A stretch of DNA of 64,000 bases from Nocardioides exalbidus (GTDB lineage Bacteria > Actinomycetota > Actinomycetes > Propionibacteriales > Nocardioidaceae): NCBI RefSeq assembly GCF_900105585.1, contig NZ_FNRT01000002.1:3596001-3660000 (forward strand), given 5' to 3'. Position numbers and translations under genes: made by a program. The notes below the pieces were generated by a model. That model made no database searches. It was not told where the DNA came from and saw only the letters and a list, made by a program, of their open reading frames with translations. Within the stretch, counting starts at the first letter, position 1. Every line of letters starts with the position of its first letter. Of this stretch, positions 9,553-18,269 are shown piece after piece.

Positions 9553-10368
9553 ATGACCGACGGCCCCCTCATCAGTCCCGACGAGCTGGCCGAGGTGCTC
9601 GGTGGAGTCACCGTGCTGGACGTCCGCTACCAGATGGGCGGCCCTCCCGGCCACGAGGTCTTCGTCGCCGGTCACGTCCCCGGGGCGGCGTACGTCGACC
9701 TCGACCGCGACCTGGCCGCCGCGCCCGGCGATGGTGGACGGCACCCGCTACCCGCCGAGGCCGACTTCGAGGCGGCGATGCGCCGCGTCGGCGTCCGCCT
9801 CGACCGTCCCGTCGTGGTCTACGACGACTGGCAGGGCCGGGCCGCCGCTCGCGCGTGGTGGCTGCTGCGCCACCACGGCCACCCGGACGTGCGGGTCCTC
9901 GACGGCGGCTGGACGGCCTGGCTCGAGGACGGCCACGGTGCGGAGGCGGGGGAGACGAGTCCTGCGCCCGGCGACTTCGCGGTCGCGGCGGACAAGGGCG
10001 CCGCGGTGGTCGAGGCCGGCGCGGTCCGCGACGTCGACGTGCTGATCGACGCGCGGGCGCCCGAGCGGTTCCGGGGCGAGACGGAGCCCGTCGACGCGGT
10101 CGCGGGCCACATCCCGGGGGCGGTCAACGTGCCGACCACCGACAACCTCGACGAGCGCGGACGGTTCCGCAGCGCCGACGAGCTCCGGGCGACGTACGGC
10201 CGGGTCGGCGCCGACGCCGCCGGTTCGGTCGCGGCCTACTGCGGATCGGGCGTCACCGCCGCCCACGACCTCCTCGCGATGCGGGTCGCCGGGATCGAGG
10301 CCGCGCTCTACCCCGGCAGCTGGAGCGGCTGGATCACGGATCCCGCCCGCCCGGTCGAGACGGGCTGA
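9553..10368 (+). CDS. Two-domain sulfurtransferase (rhodanese, SseA-like)
   Basis: 271 residues with two rhodanese domains. The first (10-125) is the inactive fold with VAGHVPGAAYVDLDRDLA and VVVYDDWQGRAAARAWWLLRHHGHPDVRVLDGGW. The second (~150-265) has the CH2-type stretch GHIPGAVNVP and the active Cys230 in AAYCGSGVTAAHDL. The CGSGVTA loop matches thiosulfate and mercaptopyruvate sulfurtransferases, which move sulfane sulfur to cyanide or thiols through a Cys persulfide. The loop alone does not settle which donor is used. CAGGCT ends 6 nt before the ATG. Convergent with the MOSC gene, with a 3-nt gap between stops. Confidence 0.88.
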   Translation: MTDGPLISPDELAEVLGGVTVLDVRYQMGGPPGHEVFVAGHVPGAAYVDLDRDLAAAPGDGGRHPLPAEADFEAAMRRVGVRLDRPVVVYDDWQGRAAARAWWLLRHHGHPDVRVLDGGWTAWLEDGHGAEAGETSPAPGDFAVAADKGAAVVEAGAVRDVDVLIDARAPERFRGETEPVDAVAGHIPGAVNVPTTDNLDERGRFRSADELRATYGRVGADAAGSVAAYCGSGVTAAHDLLAMRVAGIEAALYPGSWSGWITDPARPVETG

Positions 10369-10371
10369 GGC

Positions 10372-11205
10372 TCAGTCGGCCCAGACGTCGTCGCCGACGC
10401 TGATCCGTCCGCGGGTCTCCGGCACGAGGTGGGCCGCGAACAGCGTCTTGCCGCCCACGAGCCGGTGCCGGGCGAGCGAGCGGATCGGCTCCTTCGCGGT
10501 CTCCAGCGTCTTGAGGTTGATCGTCGTCATCACGCAGCGGCCGGTCGGCTTCGCGACCCGGAACCGCACGCCGCCCACCTCGAGCGAGGTCCAGTGGTCC
10601 TCCGCGAAGGGCTCGTCGCCGTCGAGGACGAGGTTGGCGCGGAACCGCTCGATCGGCAGCGGCTCGGGCACTTCCTCGCCGAGCTCGAGGGCGCGCTCGG
10701 TGATCCAGTCGTTGAGCTGGCGCAGCGAGGCGAGCGTCGCCACCGTCACCGGGAAGGAGTCCGCGTAGGCCGTGAAGTCCTCGGGTCGCGAGAACTCCGG
10801 CTGCAGGTGGCGCCGCTCGGGCTCGTGGCACCAGACCAGGCGTACGTCGTCCCGGCCCAGCGCCGCCGCGAGCCAGTCGTCCGCGTCGGGAGCAGGGACG
10901 CCGAAGAGGTCCTGCGAGTGCAGGCGTACGGCGACGGGCTCGCCGTCGGGCACGTCGAGGTCGAGGTCGTCGAGGCCGGCCGCGCGGAGCCTCAGGTCAC
11001 GGGCGACGGACTGGTCGGTGGTCGGGGTGTCCGCGACGATCCGGAAGGTGTCGTGGACCTCGCGCGCCGAGACCAGCCGGCCCTCGGCGTCGACGAGCAT
11101 CCACGACCGGTCGTCGGCCAGGCCGCGCGGCAGCACGGTGGCGGAGTCGACCGATCGGATGGCGCCGGACTTGAGGGGGTGGACGTTGAGCTGGAGCAAC
11201 CTCAC
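10372..11205 (-). CDS. MOSC domain protein (mARC-like)
   Basis: 277 residues: an N-terminal MOSC_N beta-barrel (LQLNVHPLKSGAIRSVDSATVLPRGLADDRSWMLVDAEGRLVSAREV) followed by a MOSC domain with the conserved PIERFRANLVLDGDEPFAEDHW and Cys site PTGRCVMTTINLKT. These proteins bind molybdenum cofactor through that Cys and reduce N-hydroxylated compounds (mARC, YcbX, YiiM). The GTG start overlaps the stop of sepH (GTGA), so the gene is translated after sepH even though the roles look unrelated. No redox partner domain is fused, unlike YcbX, which carries a C-terminal ferredoxin. Confidence 0.85.
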   Translation of the reverse strand: MRLLQLNVHPLKSGAIRSVDSATVLPRGLADDRSWMLVDAEGRLVSAREVHDTFRIVADTPTTDQSVARDLRLRAAGLDDLDLDVPDGEPVAVRLHSQDLFGVPAPDADDWLAAALGRDDVRLVWCHEPERRHLQPEFSRPEDFTAYADSFPVTVATLASLRQLNDWITERALELGEEVPEPLPIERFRANLVLDGDEPFAEDHWTSLEVGGVRFRVAKPTGRCVMTTINLKTLETAKEPIRSLARHRLVGGKTLFAAHLVPETRGRISVGDDVWAD

Positions 11206-12185
11206 CGCTCGCTCGGCCCTCCGCCGAACATGATCTCGTCCCAGCTCGGCACGGAGGCGCGGCCACGCTTCTTGGCCGGGCGGCGCGGCTCGGGGGCCTC
11301 GGTGGCCGGCTCCTGCTCGGCCTCGGCGGGCGCTGCGGGCTCCGCGGCAGCATCGTCGTCGAGGTAGGCCTCGACGGGCTGCTCGGTGCCGAGGTCGGCA
11401 CCCGTGAGCTCCATCGTGGTCTCGGTGGCGGACACCTCGTCCGCGTCCGCGGCGGTGTCGACCTCGGCGTCACCGACCATCTCGAGGGCGTCGTCGCCGA
11501 GGGGGACGTCCTCCTCGACCGCGCTCAGCCGACGCTGGCGGGCCACGGCGAGGTCGTCGAACGCCGCCGGCTCGGCGGGCGCCTCGGAGGCGGCGGCGGG
11601 GGTCGCGTCGCCGACGAGCCAGCGCGCGTCCTCGTCGTCGACGGTGACGAAGTTGCCGCGCGGGTCGTGGGAGAAGGTCGCCGTGCCGAGCCGGCCGGCG
11701 ACGTCGTACAGCCCGGTGAGGGTCCAGCGGCCGTCCTCGCGGCGCCACGCGTCCCACTCGACGGAGCTCGGGTCGACGTTGTGCGCGCGCAGGTGCGCGG
11801 TGACGGCCTCACCGAGCGTGCGGGCGCCGGACTCGGTCGCGCGGCGACGCACGGACGCGAGCTGGGCACGCTCGGCGACGTGGGCGCGCTCGGCCAGCAC
11901 GGGGGCGGCGAACGGCATGATCTTCTCGACCGACGTGCCGGCGGCGTGGGCCACCGCCTCGGGCGACTCGCCCGCGCGGATGCGCGTCTGGATGTCTCGG
12001 GGGCGCAGGCTTGATTCCATCGGGATCTCCAACTGGCCGTTCGGGTGGCCGGTGGTGTCGGGAGCGCCGGTGAGGGCGCGGCGGAGCTTCGTGTCGATGG
12101 CCAGGGTGTGCTCCTGGCCCGACTCGTCCACCAGCAGCAGGCGCTTGCCGTCCCCGCTGCGTCCGGTGAACGTCAGCTTGGCCAT
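11202..12185 (-). CDS. sepH: Cell division protein SepH
   Basis: 327 residues, DUF3071 family. It opens MAKLTFTGRSGDGKRLLLVDESGQEHTLAID, continues with a predicted helix-turn-helix (LRPRDIQTRIRAGESPEAVAHAAGTSVEKIMPFAAPVLAERAHVAERA) and a trailing helical part. A long acidic, Ala-rich linker (~190-300) leads to a basic C-terminal tail (RRPAKKRGRASVPSWDEIMFGGG). SepH of Streptomyces and mycobacteria binds FtsZ and promotes filament assembly; the helix-turn-helix domain is essential and the C-terminal motif is conserved. The ATG gives the family N terminus. Divergent from the TRIC gene. Confidence 0.93.
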   Translation of the reverse strand: MAKLTFTGRSGDGKRLLLVDESGQEHTLAIDTKLRRALTGAPDTTGHPNGQLEIPMESSLRPRDIQTRIRAGESPEAVAHAAGTSVEKIMPFAAPVLAERAHVAERAQLASVRRRATESGARTLGEAVTAHLRAHNVDPSSVEWDAWRREDGRWTLTGLYDVAGRLGTATFSHDPRGNFVTVDDEDARWLVGDATPAAASEAPAEPAAFDDLAVARQRRLSAVEEDVPLGDDALEMVGDAEVDTAADADEVSATETTMELTGADLGTEQPVEAYLDDDAAAEPAAPAEAEQEPATEAPEPRRPAKKRGRASVPSWDEIMFGGGPSER

Positions 12186-12322
12186 GGACGGCGGGCTCCT
12201 GCCTGTGTGGTGGGGCCGGACGAGGGTGTCATCCGTTCGGACGACCCTACGCCAGCGGACCGTGCCGTCCGGGTACGCGCGCCGTGTGACGAGGGTCGAT
12301 CGAGTGGGCCTAATCTCGGCTG

Positions 12323-12958
12323 GTGCTCGACACCGACTACGCCACCACGCTCGTCGTGCTCGACCTCGTCGGCATCTTCGTCTTCGCGGTGACCGGCGCG
12401 CTCGTCGCCGTGCGCAAGAACCTCGACCTCTTCGCTGCCACCGTGCTCGCCGGGGTGACCGGTCTCGGCGGCGGCTTCATCCGCGACGTGCTCATCGGCG
12501 CCACCCCGCCGGCCGCGCTCGCCGACTGGCGCTACCTGCTCGTGCCGGTCACCGCGGGAGTGCTGACGTTCTTCCTCCACCCGGCCATCGGTCGCGTCGA
12601 GCGCTTCGTCACGCTGTTCGACGCCTGCGGGCTCGCGCTCTTCTGCGTCACCGGCGCGCTCAAGGCCGTCGACTACGGCCTCGGCCCGCTCCCGGCCGCC
12701 CTCCTCGGCATGGTCACCGGCATCGGCGGCGGCGTCATCCGCGACGTCCTCGCCGGTCGCGTACCGGTGATCTTCGAGGGCGTCCTCTACGCCACCCCGG
12801 CGCTCGCGGGCGCGGCGGTGGCGGTGCTGCTCGACCGCAGCGACCTGCCGTTCATCGTCGTCGTGGTCGCCGGGGCAACCACCTGCCTCGGCTGGCGCCT
12901 GCTCGGGCTCGTGCGCGGCTGGCGGGCACCGCTGCCCAGGGGGCCGGCGAGCGTCTGA
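12323..12958 (+). CDS. TRIC-family cation channel protein (YadS-like)
   Basis: 211 residues, seven predicted membrane helices. Two internal copies of the family signature lie in helix-breaking loops: GVTGLGGGFIRDVLIG (~43-58) and GMVTGIGGGVIRDVLAG (~132-148), reflecting the internal duplication of TRIC/UPF0126 proteins. Prokaryotic TRIC proteins are trimeric monovalent cation channels. KNLDLFAATVLA and ALFCVTGALKAVDYGLGPLPAALLG also fit the family. GTG start; a perfect TANNNT hexamer (TAATCT) ends 6 nt upstream, consistent with a leaderless mRNA. A palindrome of the GTGAGTC family follows the stop. Confidence 0.9.
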   Translation: MLDTDYATTLVVLDLVGIFVFAVTGALVAVRKNLDLFAATVLAGVTGLGGGFIRDVLIGATPPAALADWRYLLVPVTAGVLTFFLHPAIGRVERFVTLFDACGLALFCVTGALKAVDYGLGPLPAALLGMVTGIGGGVIRDVLAGRVPVIFEGVLYATPALAGAAVAVLLDRSDLPFIVVVVAGATTCLGWRLLGLVRGWRAPLPRGPASV

Positions 12959-12966
12959 CCTGCGCC

Positions 12967-13001
12967 CTTGCCCGTGAGTCTCCCAGAGACTCACGGGCAA
13001 G
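12967..13001. repeat. Palindrome, GTGAGTC/GACTCA family, copy 2
   Basis: A perfect 16-bp stem (arms CTTGCCCGTGAGTCTC and its exact complement) closes on a CCA loop. It lies 8 bp after the stop of the TRIC gene and 20 bp from the stop of the convergent chitinase gene. This is the most regular member of the family and a strong bidirectional terminator candidate without a T tract. Confidence 0.9.
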
Positions 13002-13021
13002 GCGCGCACCCGGTGCCGGCG

Positions 13022-14287
13022 TCAGCAGGCGCCCTGGTCGGTCCAGACGTACCAGTCCTGCACCTTCGGGGTTTCGCCCTGCGTCCACCACCGCGCCTGC
13101 CAGCGGTGGCCGGCGTAGGACACGACGGCGCCGCCGTTGTACGCCGTCGCGGCGGTCCAGGCCGGTACGCCGTCGCACCCGGCCGGCGTGGTCGGCGGGT
13201 CGGTCGGGTCGGTGGTCGGGGGAGTGGTGGGCGGCGTGGTGACCCCACCACCGTCGCCCAGCGAGTCGAGGTGCCCGCCGACTGTCGTGGCGAAGGCGTA
13301 GCCGTTGGTGGCGTCCCAGTTGATCGACCACGTCATCGCGCCGCGGATCGTCGGGTAGGTGTCGGCGGGGATGTAGCTGCCGCAGCGCTGGCCGGTGGCC
13401 AGGCAGTCGAGGGCCTGGTTGACCACGTCGGGGGCGACGTAGCCGCTGCCGGCCGCCTGGGACGTCGCCGGCAGCCCGAGGCCGACCTGGTCGGCGCGGA
13501 GGTGGCCGTCGAGCAGGATGTCGGCGAGCGCGGTCTGGAAGTCGACGGTGCCGGCGCTGTAGACCTTGCCGTCGCGGCCGAGCATGCTCCCGGAGTTGTA
13601 GTACTGCGTGTTGACGACCGTGATCAGGTCGGCGACCTGGTCGATCAGCGCGAGGTAGGAACCGCCGGGCTGCACGTAGATCGTCTCCGGTGCCATGGTG
13701 AGCGTGTAGCCGGGCTCGGCCGCGTCGATCGCACGCAGGGCCTCGGTCATGTGCTCGAGGTTGGGCGCGTTCTCGAGGTCGATGTCGACGCCGTCGAAGC
13801 CGAACTCGTCCATCAGGGCGACGGTCGACTCGGCGAAGGCCTGACCGGCGGCGGCGTCGTCGAGGTGGACGGTGCCGTTCTGGCCGCCGACGGAGATGAT
13901 CACCTGCCGACCCTGGGCGTGCAGCGTGGCGATGTCGGCCTTGAAGGCGGCCTCGTCGTAGCCGCCGAGGGCGGAGCCCAGCGCCGGGTCGAGGGTGAAG
14001 TCGATGGCCCCCGCCCGGGTCGTGACGGCGTCGGCGAACGCGACGGCGACGATGTCGTACTGCTGTGGCACGTCGCGCAGGCGCATCACGCCCGAGCCGT
14101 TGTCGAAGTTGTGCCAGTAGCCGGTGAGGACGTGATCGGGCAGCGCGGCGGCCGCGGTGGGTGCTGCGGTGTCGGCGGCCTGGGACGGACCGCCGAGGGC
14201 CGTGAGGGCGCCGGCTGCCACGGTCAGCGTGGCGGCGACGGCGGTCACGGCCGCGCGCAGGGGACGGGTGGGTGCGTGATGGCTCAT
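13022..14287 (-). CDS. Secreted GH18 chitinase with C-terminal chitin-binding module
   Basis: 421 residues. A Sec signal peptide (hydrophobic ~11-33, likely cleaved near QAADT at 37-40) leads to a glycoside hydrolase 18 domain (~50-345). It has the beta-3 motif VIISVGGQNG and the catalytic DGVDIDLE (165-172, acid Glu172); MAPETIYV, TQYYNSG and AMTWSINWD are further active-site strands. A Thr/Pro linker (TTPPTTPPTTDPTDPPTTP) joins a CBM5/12-type module (CDGVPAWTAATAYNGGAVVSYAGHRWQARWWTQGETP) with aromatic binding residues. The enzyme should cleave chitin outside the cell. A good ribosome site (AGGAG) precedes the ATG, unlike the leaderless neighbours. No DasR-type operator is evident upstream. 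Confidence 0.93.
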   Translation of the reverse strand: MSHHAPTRPLRAAVTAVAATLTVAAGALTALGGPSQAADTAAPTAAAALPDHVLTGYWHNFDNGSGVMRLRDVPQQYDIVAVAFADAVTTRAGAIDFTLDPALGSALGGYDEAAFKADIATLHAQGRQVIISVGGQNGTVHLDDAAAGQAFAESTVALMDEFGFDGVDIDLENAPNLEHMTEALRAIDAAEPGYTLTMAPETIYVQPGGSYLALIDQVADLITVVNTQYYNSGSMLGRDGKVYSAGTVDFQTALADILLDGHLRADQVGLGLPATSQAAGSGYVAPDVVNQALDCLATGQRCGSYIPADTYPTIRGAMTWSINWDATNGYAFATTVGGHLDSLGDGGGVTTPPTTPPTTDPTDPPTTPAGCDGVPAWTAATAYNGGAVVSYAGHRWQARWWTQGETPKVQDWYVWTDQGAC

Positions 14288-14315
14288 GAGGGCTCCTGGT
14301 GGTGCTTCCGAGACG

Positions 14316-14343
14316 GAGTTAGTTCATTGAGGTAACAAAACAA
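14316..14343 (-). promoter_or_regulatory. Possible chitinase promoter
   Basis: This is an unusually AT-rich patch upstream of the chitinase gene. On the minus strand TTGTTT (14343-14338) and TAACTC (14321-14316) are 16 nt apart, a weak -35/-10 pair. The rest of the 115-bp gap shows nothing else. Confidence 0.3.
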
Positions 14344-14402
14344 GCACCTCGACCGTACTGCGGATCGGCCGCCACGTGAAGGGCCCGGGAGGCGGTGCCC
14401 GG

Positions 14403-15725
14403 TCAGTCGCCCAGCACGCGACGGAGGTAGGCGTTGGCGAAGAGCCGGTCCGGGTCGAGCCGGTCGCGCAGCGCCAGGAAGTCGTCGAAGCGGGCGTACG
14501 CCGGCGCCAGGTCCGCGGCCGTGCGCGTGTGGACCTTCCCCCAGTGCGGGCGCCCACCCGCCTCGCGCAGGATCGGCTCGAGGCCGCCGAAGTACGCCAC
14601 GTGGTCGGTGTCCTGCGGCACGTGGAAGGCCAGGTAGAAGCTGTCGCGGCCGTGGGCGGTCGACATCGCGATGTCGTCGGCGGGCGCGGTGCGGATCTCG
14701 ATCGGGAAGGCGATCCGCCAGTCGCTCGACTCGATCACCCGGCGGCACTCGCGGAGCACGTCGAGGCCGACCTCGCGCGGGACGGCGTACTCCATCTCCC
14801 GGAAGCGGACCCGGCGCGGCGTCACGAAGACCCGGTGCGCGAGGTCGCTGTAGCGGCGCTCGGAGAGCGCCCGCCCGGCGACCCGGTTGATCCGCGGGAC
14901 GAGACCCGGGGCGAGCGACCCGACCCGGCACAGGCCGCCGAAGACGGTGTTGGAGACGAAGTCGTCCTCCCACCAGGCCGCGAGTGCCGAGGGCGGCTCC
15001 TGCTCGCCCGGGTCGAGGTCGGTGCGCACGTTCTGCTTGACCATGAGCCGGTCGGTGTGGGGGAACCAGTACATGTCGACGTGGTGGGCGGCCGCCACCA
15101 TCTCGTCGTACGACCCCAGCGCCTCGTCCCACGTCATCGGCTGCTCGTGGGCCTCGATCACGAAGAGCGGCTCCACGTGGAAGGTCAGGCTGGTGAGGAT
15201 ACCGAGGGCGCCCAGGCCGACCCGGGCGAGCTCGAGGACGTCGGGGTTCTCGGTCGCCGAGGCGCGCACGACCTCGCCGGTCCCGGTGACCAGCTCGAGC
15301 CCGGCGAGCTGGGCGGCGAGGCCGGCCGCGGTCCCACCGGTGCCGTGCGTGCCGGTCGACGTCGCCCCGGCGAGGGTCTGCTCGGCGATGTCGCCCATGT
15401 TGTGCAGGCTCAGGCCCAGTCCCTCGAGCGCGAGGTTCAGCTCCTTCAGCGGGGTGCCCGCGCGGGCGGTCACCGTCATGGCTTCGCGGTCGACGTGGAG
15501 GATCCCGGACAGGCCCTCCGGGCGGAGCAGCGTGTGCTCGGGTGCGGCGATCCCGGTGAAGCTGTGACCGGTCCCGGTCATCTTTACCGTTGCGCCGCGC
15601 TCGCGGGTGCGGCGTACGACGTCGACGACCGCGTCGACCGACGTCGGGGTCTCGACGTGACGGGGCACGGCCTCCTCGAGGCCGGACCAGTTGCGCCATC
15701 GGTGTCCCTGCACGGGGGTGCTCAT
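14403..15725 (-). CDS. FAD-dependent sugar-1,4-lactone oxidase
   Basis: 440 residues, VAO/PCMH flavoprotein family. The N-terminal FAD-binding part has GHRWRNWSGLEEAVPRHVETPTSVDAVVDVVRRTRERGATVKMTGTGHSFTGI and later TSTGTHGTGG. The C-terminal half is the D-arabinono-1,4-lactone oxidase (ALO) domain with HWGKVHTRTA near the end. Relatives oxidise aldonolactones such as L-gulono- or D-arabinono-lactone with oxygen or a dye acceptor. The GHSF stretch lacks the His that binds FAD covalently in some members (GHS here), so flavin attachment is uncertain. TAGCGT ends 6 nt before the ATG on the minus strand. Divergent from hemH. Confidence 0.87.
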   Translation of the reverse strand: MSTPVQGHRWRNWSGLEEAVPRHVETPTSVDAVVDVVRRTRERGATVKMTGTGHSFTGIAAPEHTLLRPEGLSGILHVDREAMTVTARAGTPLKELNLALEGLGLSLHNMGDIAEQTLAGATSTGTHGTGGTAAGLAAQLAGLELVTGTGEVVRASATENPDVLELARVGLGALGILTSLTFHVEPLFVIEAHEQPMTWDEALGSYDEMVAAAHHVDMYWFPHTDRLMVKQNVRTDLDPGEQEPPSALAAWWEDDFVSNTVFGGLCRVGSLAPGLVPRINRVAGRALSERRYSDLAHRVFVTPRRVRFREMEYAVPREVGLDVLRECRRVIESSDWRIAFPIEIRTAPADDIAMSTAHGRDSFYLAFHVPQDTDHVAYFGGLEPILREAGGRPHWGKVHTRTAADLAPAYARFDDFLALRDRLDPDRLFANAYLRRVLGD

Positions 15726-15768
15726 GCCCGCACGCTAGAGGATCGTGGGCCGTGTCTACGCTGGCGAC

Positions 15769-16884
15769 ATGAATCCCGCGGGTCCCCCCGACGTCCTGCC
15801 CTACGACGCCCTCCTCGTCCTCTCCTTCGGGGGACCCGAGAAGCCCGACGACGTGGTCCCGTTCCTGGAGAACGTGACGCGGGGGAGGGGGATCCCGCGC
15901 GAGCGCCTCGCACAGGTGGGGGAGCACTACTTCCTGTTCGGTGGCAAGAGCCCGATCAACGACCAGAACCGGGCGTTGATCGCGGCGCTGGAGAAGGACT
16001 TCGCCGAGCACGGGATCGACCTGCCGATCTACTTCGGCAACCGCAACTGGGACCCGTACCTCGCGGACACGCTGGCCGAGATGACGGCGGACGGCGTCGA
16101 GCGCGCCGCGGTCTTCACGACGTCGGCGTACTCGTCGTGGTCGTCGTGCCGGCAGTACCGCGAGAACCTCGCCGACGCGGTCGCGGAGACGCCCGGGGCG
16201 CCGGTGCTCGACCGGCTCCGGCAGTACTACAACCACCCGGGCTTCATCGAGCCCGCGGTCGACGCGGTGCTCTCGTCGCTGGCGACGCTCCCGGGTGGCG
16301 GGGACTCGGCGCGGCTGGTGTTCGTGACGCACTCGATCCCGACCGAGATGAACGACACCAGCGGCTCGGAGGACCCGGCCGGCCAGCCGCGACCGGCGTA
16401 CGTCACCCAGCACCGCAGCGCGGTCGAGGAGGTGGCGCGGCGGGTGCGCGAGGCGACCGGGCGGGTGCACCGCCACGACCTCGTCTACTGCTCGCGCTCG
16501 GGTGCGCCGTCGACGCCGTGGCTCGAGCCCGACGTCAACGACCACCTCGAGGAGCTCGCGACCGATGGGGTCGACCAGGTGGTGATGGTCCCGATCGGCT
16601 TCGTGTCGGACCACATGGAGGTCATCTACGACCTCGACACGGAGGCCATGGCGACCGCGTCGCGCCTCGGCATCCAGGCTGTCCGCGCCGCGACGGCGGG
16701 GGTCGACGAGAGGTTCGTGGCGATGGTGCGCGAGCTGGTCCTCGAGCGAGCGGCGGCGGAGCGAGGTGAGTCGCCCGTACGTCCGGCGCTGGGCTCGATG
16801 ATGGCCGGTCCCGACCGCTGCGGGGTGGGCTGCTGCCCGAACCCCAAGGGTCCCCGGCCGGCACTGTGCGGGATGGACTCGTGA
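15769..16884 (+). CDS. hemH: Coproporphyrin/protoporphyrin ferrochelatase with Fe-S cysteines
   Basis: 371 residues, inserts iron into porphyrin; in actinobacteria the substrate is coproporphyrin III (CpfC of the coproporphyrin-dependent heme route). The core has [36 protein letters not shown], the catalytic His188 in [11 protein letters not shown], and a metal-region Glu284 in [17 protein letters not shown]. The C-terminal tail holds Cys351, Cys355, Cys356 and Cys367 ([19 protein letters not shown]), as in actinobacterial enzymes carrying a [2Fe-2S] cluster. The ATG at 15769 is preferred over a GTG eight codons earlier because TACGCT ends exactly 6 nt upstream. The stop overlaps the suhB start. 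Confidence 0.92.
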   Translation: MNPAGPPDVLPYDALLVLSFGGPEKPDDVVPFLENVTRGRGIPRERLAQVGEHYFLFGGKSPINDQNRALIAALEKDFAEHGIDLPIYFGNRNWDPYLADTLAEMTADGVERAAVFTTSAYSSWSSCRQYRENLADAVAETPGAPVLDRLRQYYNHPGFIEPAVDAVLSSLATLPGGGDSARLVFVTHSIPTEMNDTSGSEDPAGQPRPAYVTQHRSAVEEVARRVREATGRVHRHDLVYCSRSGAPSTPWLEPDVNDHLEELATDGVDQVVMVPIGFVSDHMEVIYDLDTEAMATASRLGIQAVRAATAGVDERFVAMVRELVLERAAAERGESPVRPALGSMMAGPDRCGVGCCPNPKGPRPALCGMDS

Positions 16885-17696
16885 GCGCCTCCGTGTGGGC
16901 CGAGCTCCGCGACGTCGCGCTCACGGTCGGGCGCGAGGCCGCGACGCTGGCCCGCCGGATGCGCGACGAGGGCGTCGACGTGGCCGACACCAAGTCGAGC
17001 GCGACCGACGTCGTCACCCGAGCCGACCGGGCCGTCGAGGAGCTGCTGCGCACCCGCCTGCTCGAGCTGCGTCCCGACGACTCGATCCTCGGCGAGGAGG
17101 GGGACGACCACGCGGGCACCAGTGGCGTGCGCTGGATCGTCGACCCGATCGACGGCACGGTCAACTATCTCTACGGCCTGCGCGACTGCTCGGTCTCGGT
17201 GGCTGCCGAGGTCGACGGCGAGCTCGTGGCTGGAGCCGTCGTCGGCATCGGGGTCGACGTGGTCTACGCCGCGGCCGTCGGGCACGGTGCGACGCGGGAC
17301 GGCAAGCCGATCTCGGTGAAGCCCAGCCCGCCGGTGGGGCAGCGACTGGTCCACACCGGCTTCGGCTACCGGCCGGAGGTGCGCGCGCACCAGTCGGCCT
17401 GCCTGGCCTCGCTCCTGCCGCGTGTGCGCGACATCCGGCGGATCGGCTCGAGCTCGCTCGACATCTGCCACGTCGCGGACGGGTCGGGGGACGCGTACGT
17501 CGAGGAGGGGCCGATGCCCTGGGACTGGTCCGCCGCGGCGGTCGTCCTGCGCGAGGCGGGGGGCCGTTTCGACGTGCTCCCCGGCACGATGGACCTCGAC
17601 GGGTGGCCCGAGCGGAGCGTCGTCGTGGCGACTCCCGCCGACGGGTGGGACGCCTTCGTGGAGGTGCTCCAGGAGACCGGCTTCCTCGCGCGCTGA
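16881..17696 (+). CDS. suhB: Inositol monophosphatase family protein
   Basis: 271 residues, Mg-dependent, Li-sensitive phosphatase family. Metal ligands: GEEG (71-74), DPIDGT (88-93) and [15 protein letters not shown] (214-228, last Asp). Members remove phosphate from myo-inositol 1-phosphate, for inositol and mycothiol precursors, or from related sugar phosphates and nucleotides; the exact substrate cannot be read here. GTG start overlapping the ferrochelatase stop (GTGA). In M. tuberculosis suhB (Rv2701c) also lies beside the DUF4193 gene (Rv2699c), so this start is the left edge of a conserved block. Confidence 0.88.
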   Translation: MSASVWAELRDVALTVGREAATLARRMRDEGVDVADTKSSATDVVTRADRAVEELLRTRLLELRPDDSILGEEGDDHAGTSGVRWIVDPIDGTVNYLYGLRDCSVSVAAEVDGELVAGAVVGIGVDVVYAAAVGHGATRDGKPISVKPSPPVGQRLVHTGFGYRPEVRAHQSACLASLLPRVRDIRRIGSSSLDICHVADGSGDAYVEEGPMPWDWSAAAVVLREAGGRFDVLPGTMDLDGWPERSVVVATPADGWDAFVEVLQETGFLAR

Positions 17697-17896
17697 GTCG
17701 CCCGAACAGGTGGTCGGATCCGTCGTCCGCACGGGGGAATAGTGAGACGGCCCCCACTGTTCATGCGACACGTCGCGGACCGGCTCACCACGGAGGCGGT
17801 TCATGGTGCACAATCTGGCGCCGACGACGAGCACAACTGGTCTCGTCCCCGCCGCGATCCGGCGAGAGCGAGCCACAGCATGGGGAGAGGGATTCG

Positions 17897-18187
17897 ATGG
17901 CTACCGATTACGACGCACCGCGCAAGTCCGAGGAGGACCAGAGCGAGGAGAGCATCGAGGAGCTCAAGGCCCGCCGCCACGACAAGAACTCGGGCAAGGT
18001 CGACGAGGACGAGACCGAGGCGGCCGAGTCCTTCGAGCTCCCCGGCGCGGACCTCTCGCACGAAGAGCTTGCCGTCGAGGTCATGCCGCGGCAGGACGAC
18101 GAGTTCACGTGCATGAGCTGCTTCCTGGTGCACCACCGGTCGCAGCTGGCCGATGAGAAGAAGCTCATCTGCCGCGACTGCATCTGA
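17897..18187 (+). CDS. DUF4193 zinc-ribbon-like protein
   Basis: 96 residues. The first two thirds are charged and probably disordered (DAPRKSEEDQSEESIEELKARRHDKNSGKVDEDETEAAESFELPGADL). The end carries two CxxC pairs (FTCMSCFLVHHRSQLADEKKLICRDCI), which should bind a metal. It matches the actinobacterial DUF4193 family (Rv2699c type), role unknown. The ATG has a strong ribosome site (GGGGAGAGGG) 5-14 nt upstream; the longer open frame running back through suhB is not real. The 200 bp before the gene hold this ribosome site and nothing else I can call. Confidence 0.9.
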   Translation: MATDYDAPRKSEEDQSEESIEELKARRHDKNSGKVDEDETEAAESFELPGADLSHEELAVEVMPRQDDEFTCMSCFLVHHRSQLADEKKLICRDCI

Positions 18188-18204
18188 GACTGCACCACCT
18201 CGAA

Positions 18205-18248
18205 CGCGACAGCGCTCGTCCTCCGCGCGGGGGCGGGCGCTGTGTCGC
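18205..18248. terminator. Hairpin between convergent DUF4193 and XRE genes
   Basis: GCGACAGCGC (18205-18214) pairs with GCGCTGTGTCGC (18237-18248) with a two-base bulge and a GC-rich 22-nt loop. It is the only structure between the two stops. No T tract follows. Confidence 0.5.
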
Positions 18249-18269
18249 GCCCGGGCCCTGACGCGGCTG

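Noticed and set aside
14288-14402. DasR-type operator upstream of the chitinase gene
   Set aside because: No match to the two-half-site pattern around TGGTCTAGACCA; only an AT-rich promoter-like patch.
16895-18187. 430-residue open frame through suhB into the DUF4193 gene
   Set aside because: Only the last 96 residues form a family, with a strong ribosome site at their own ATG; the first part overlaps suhB in another frame.
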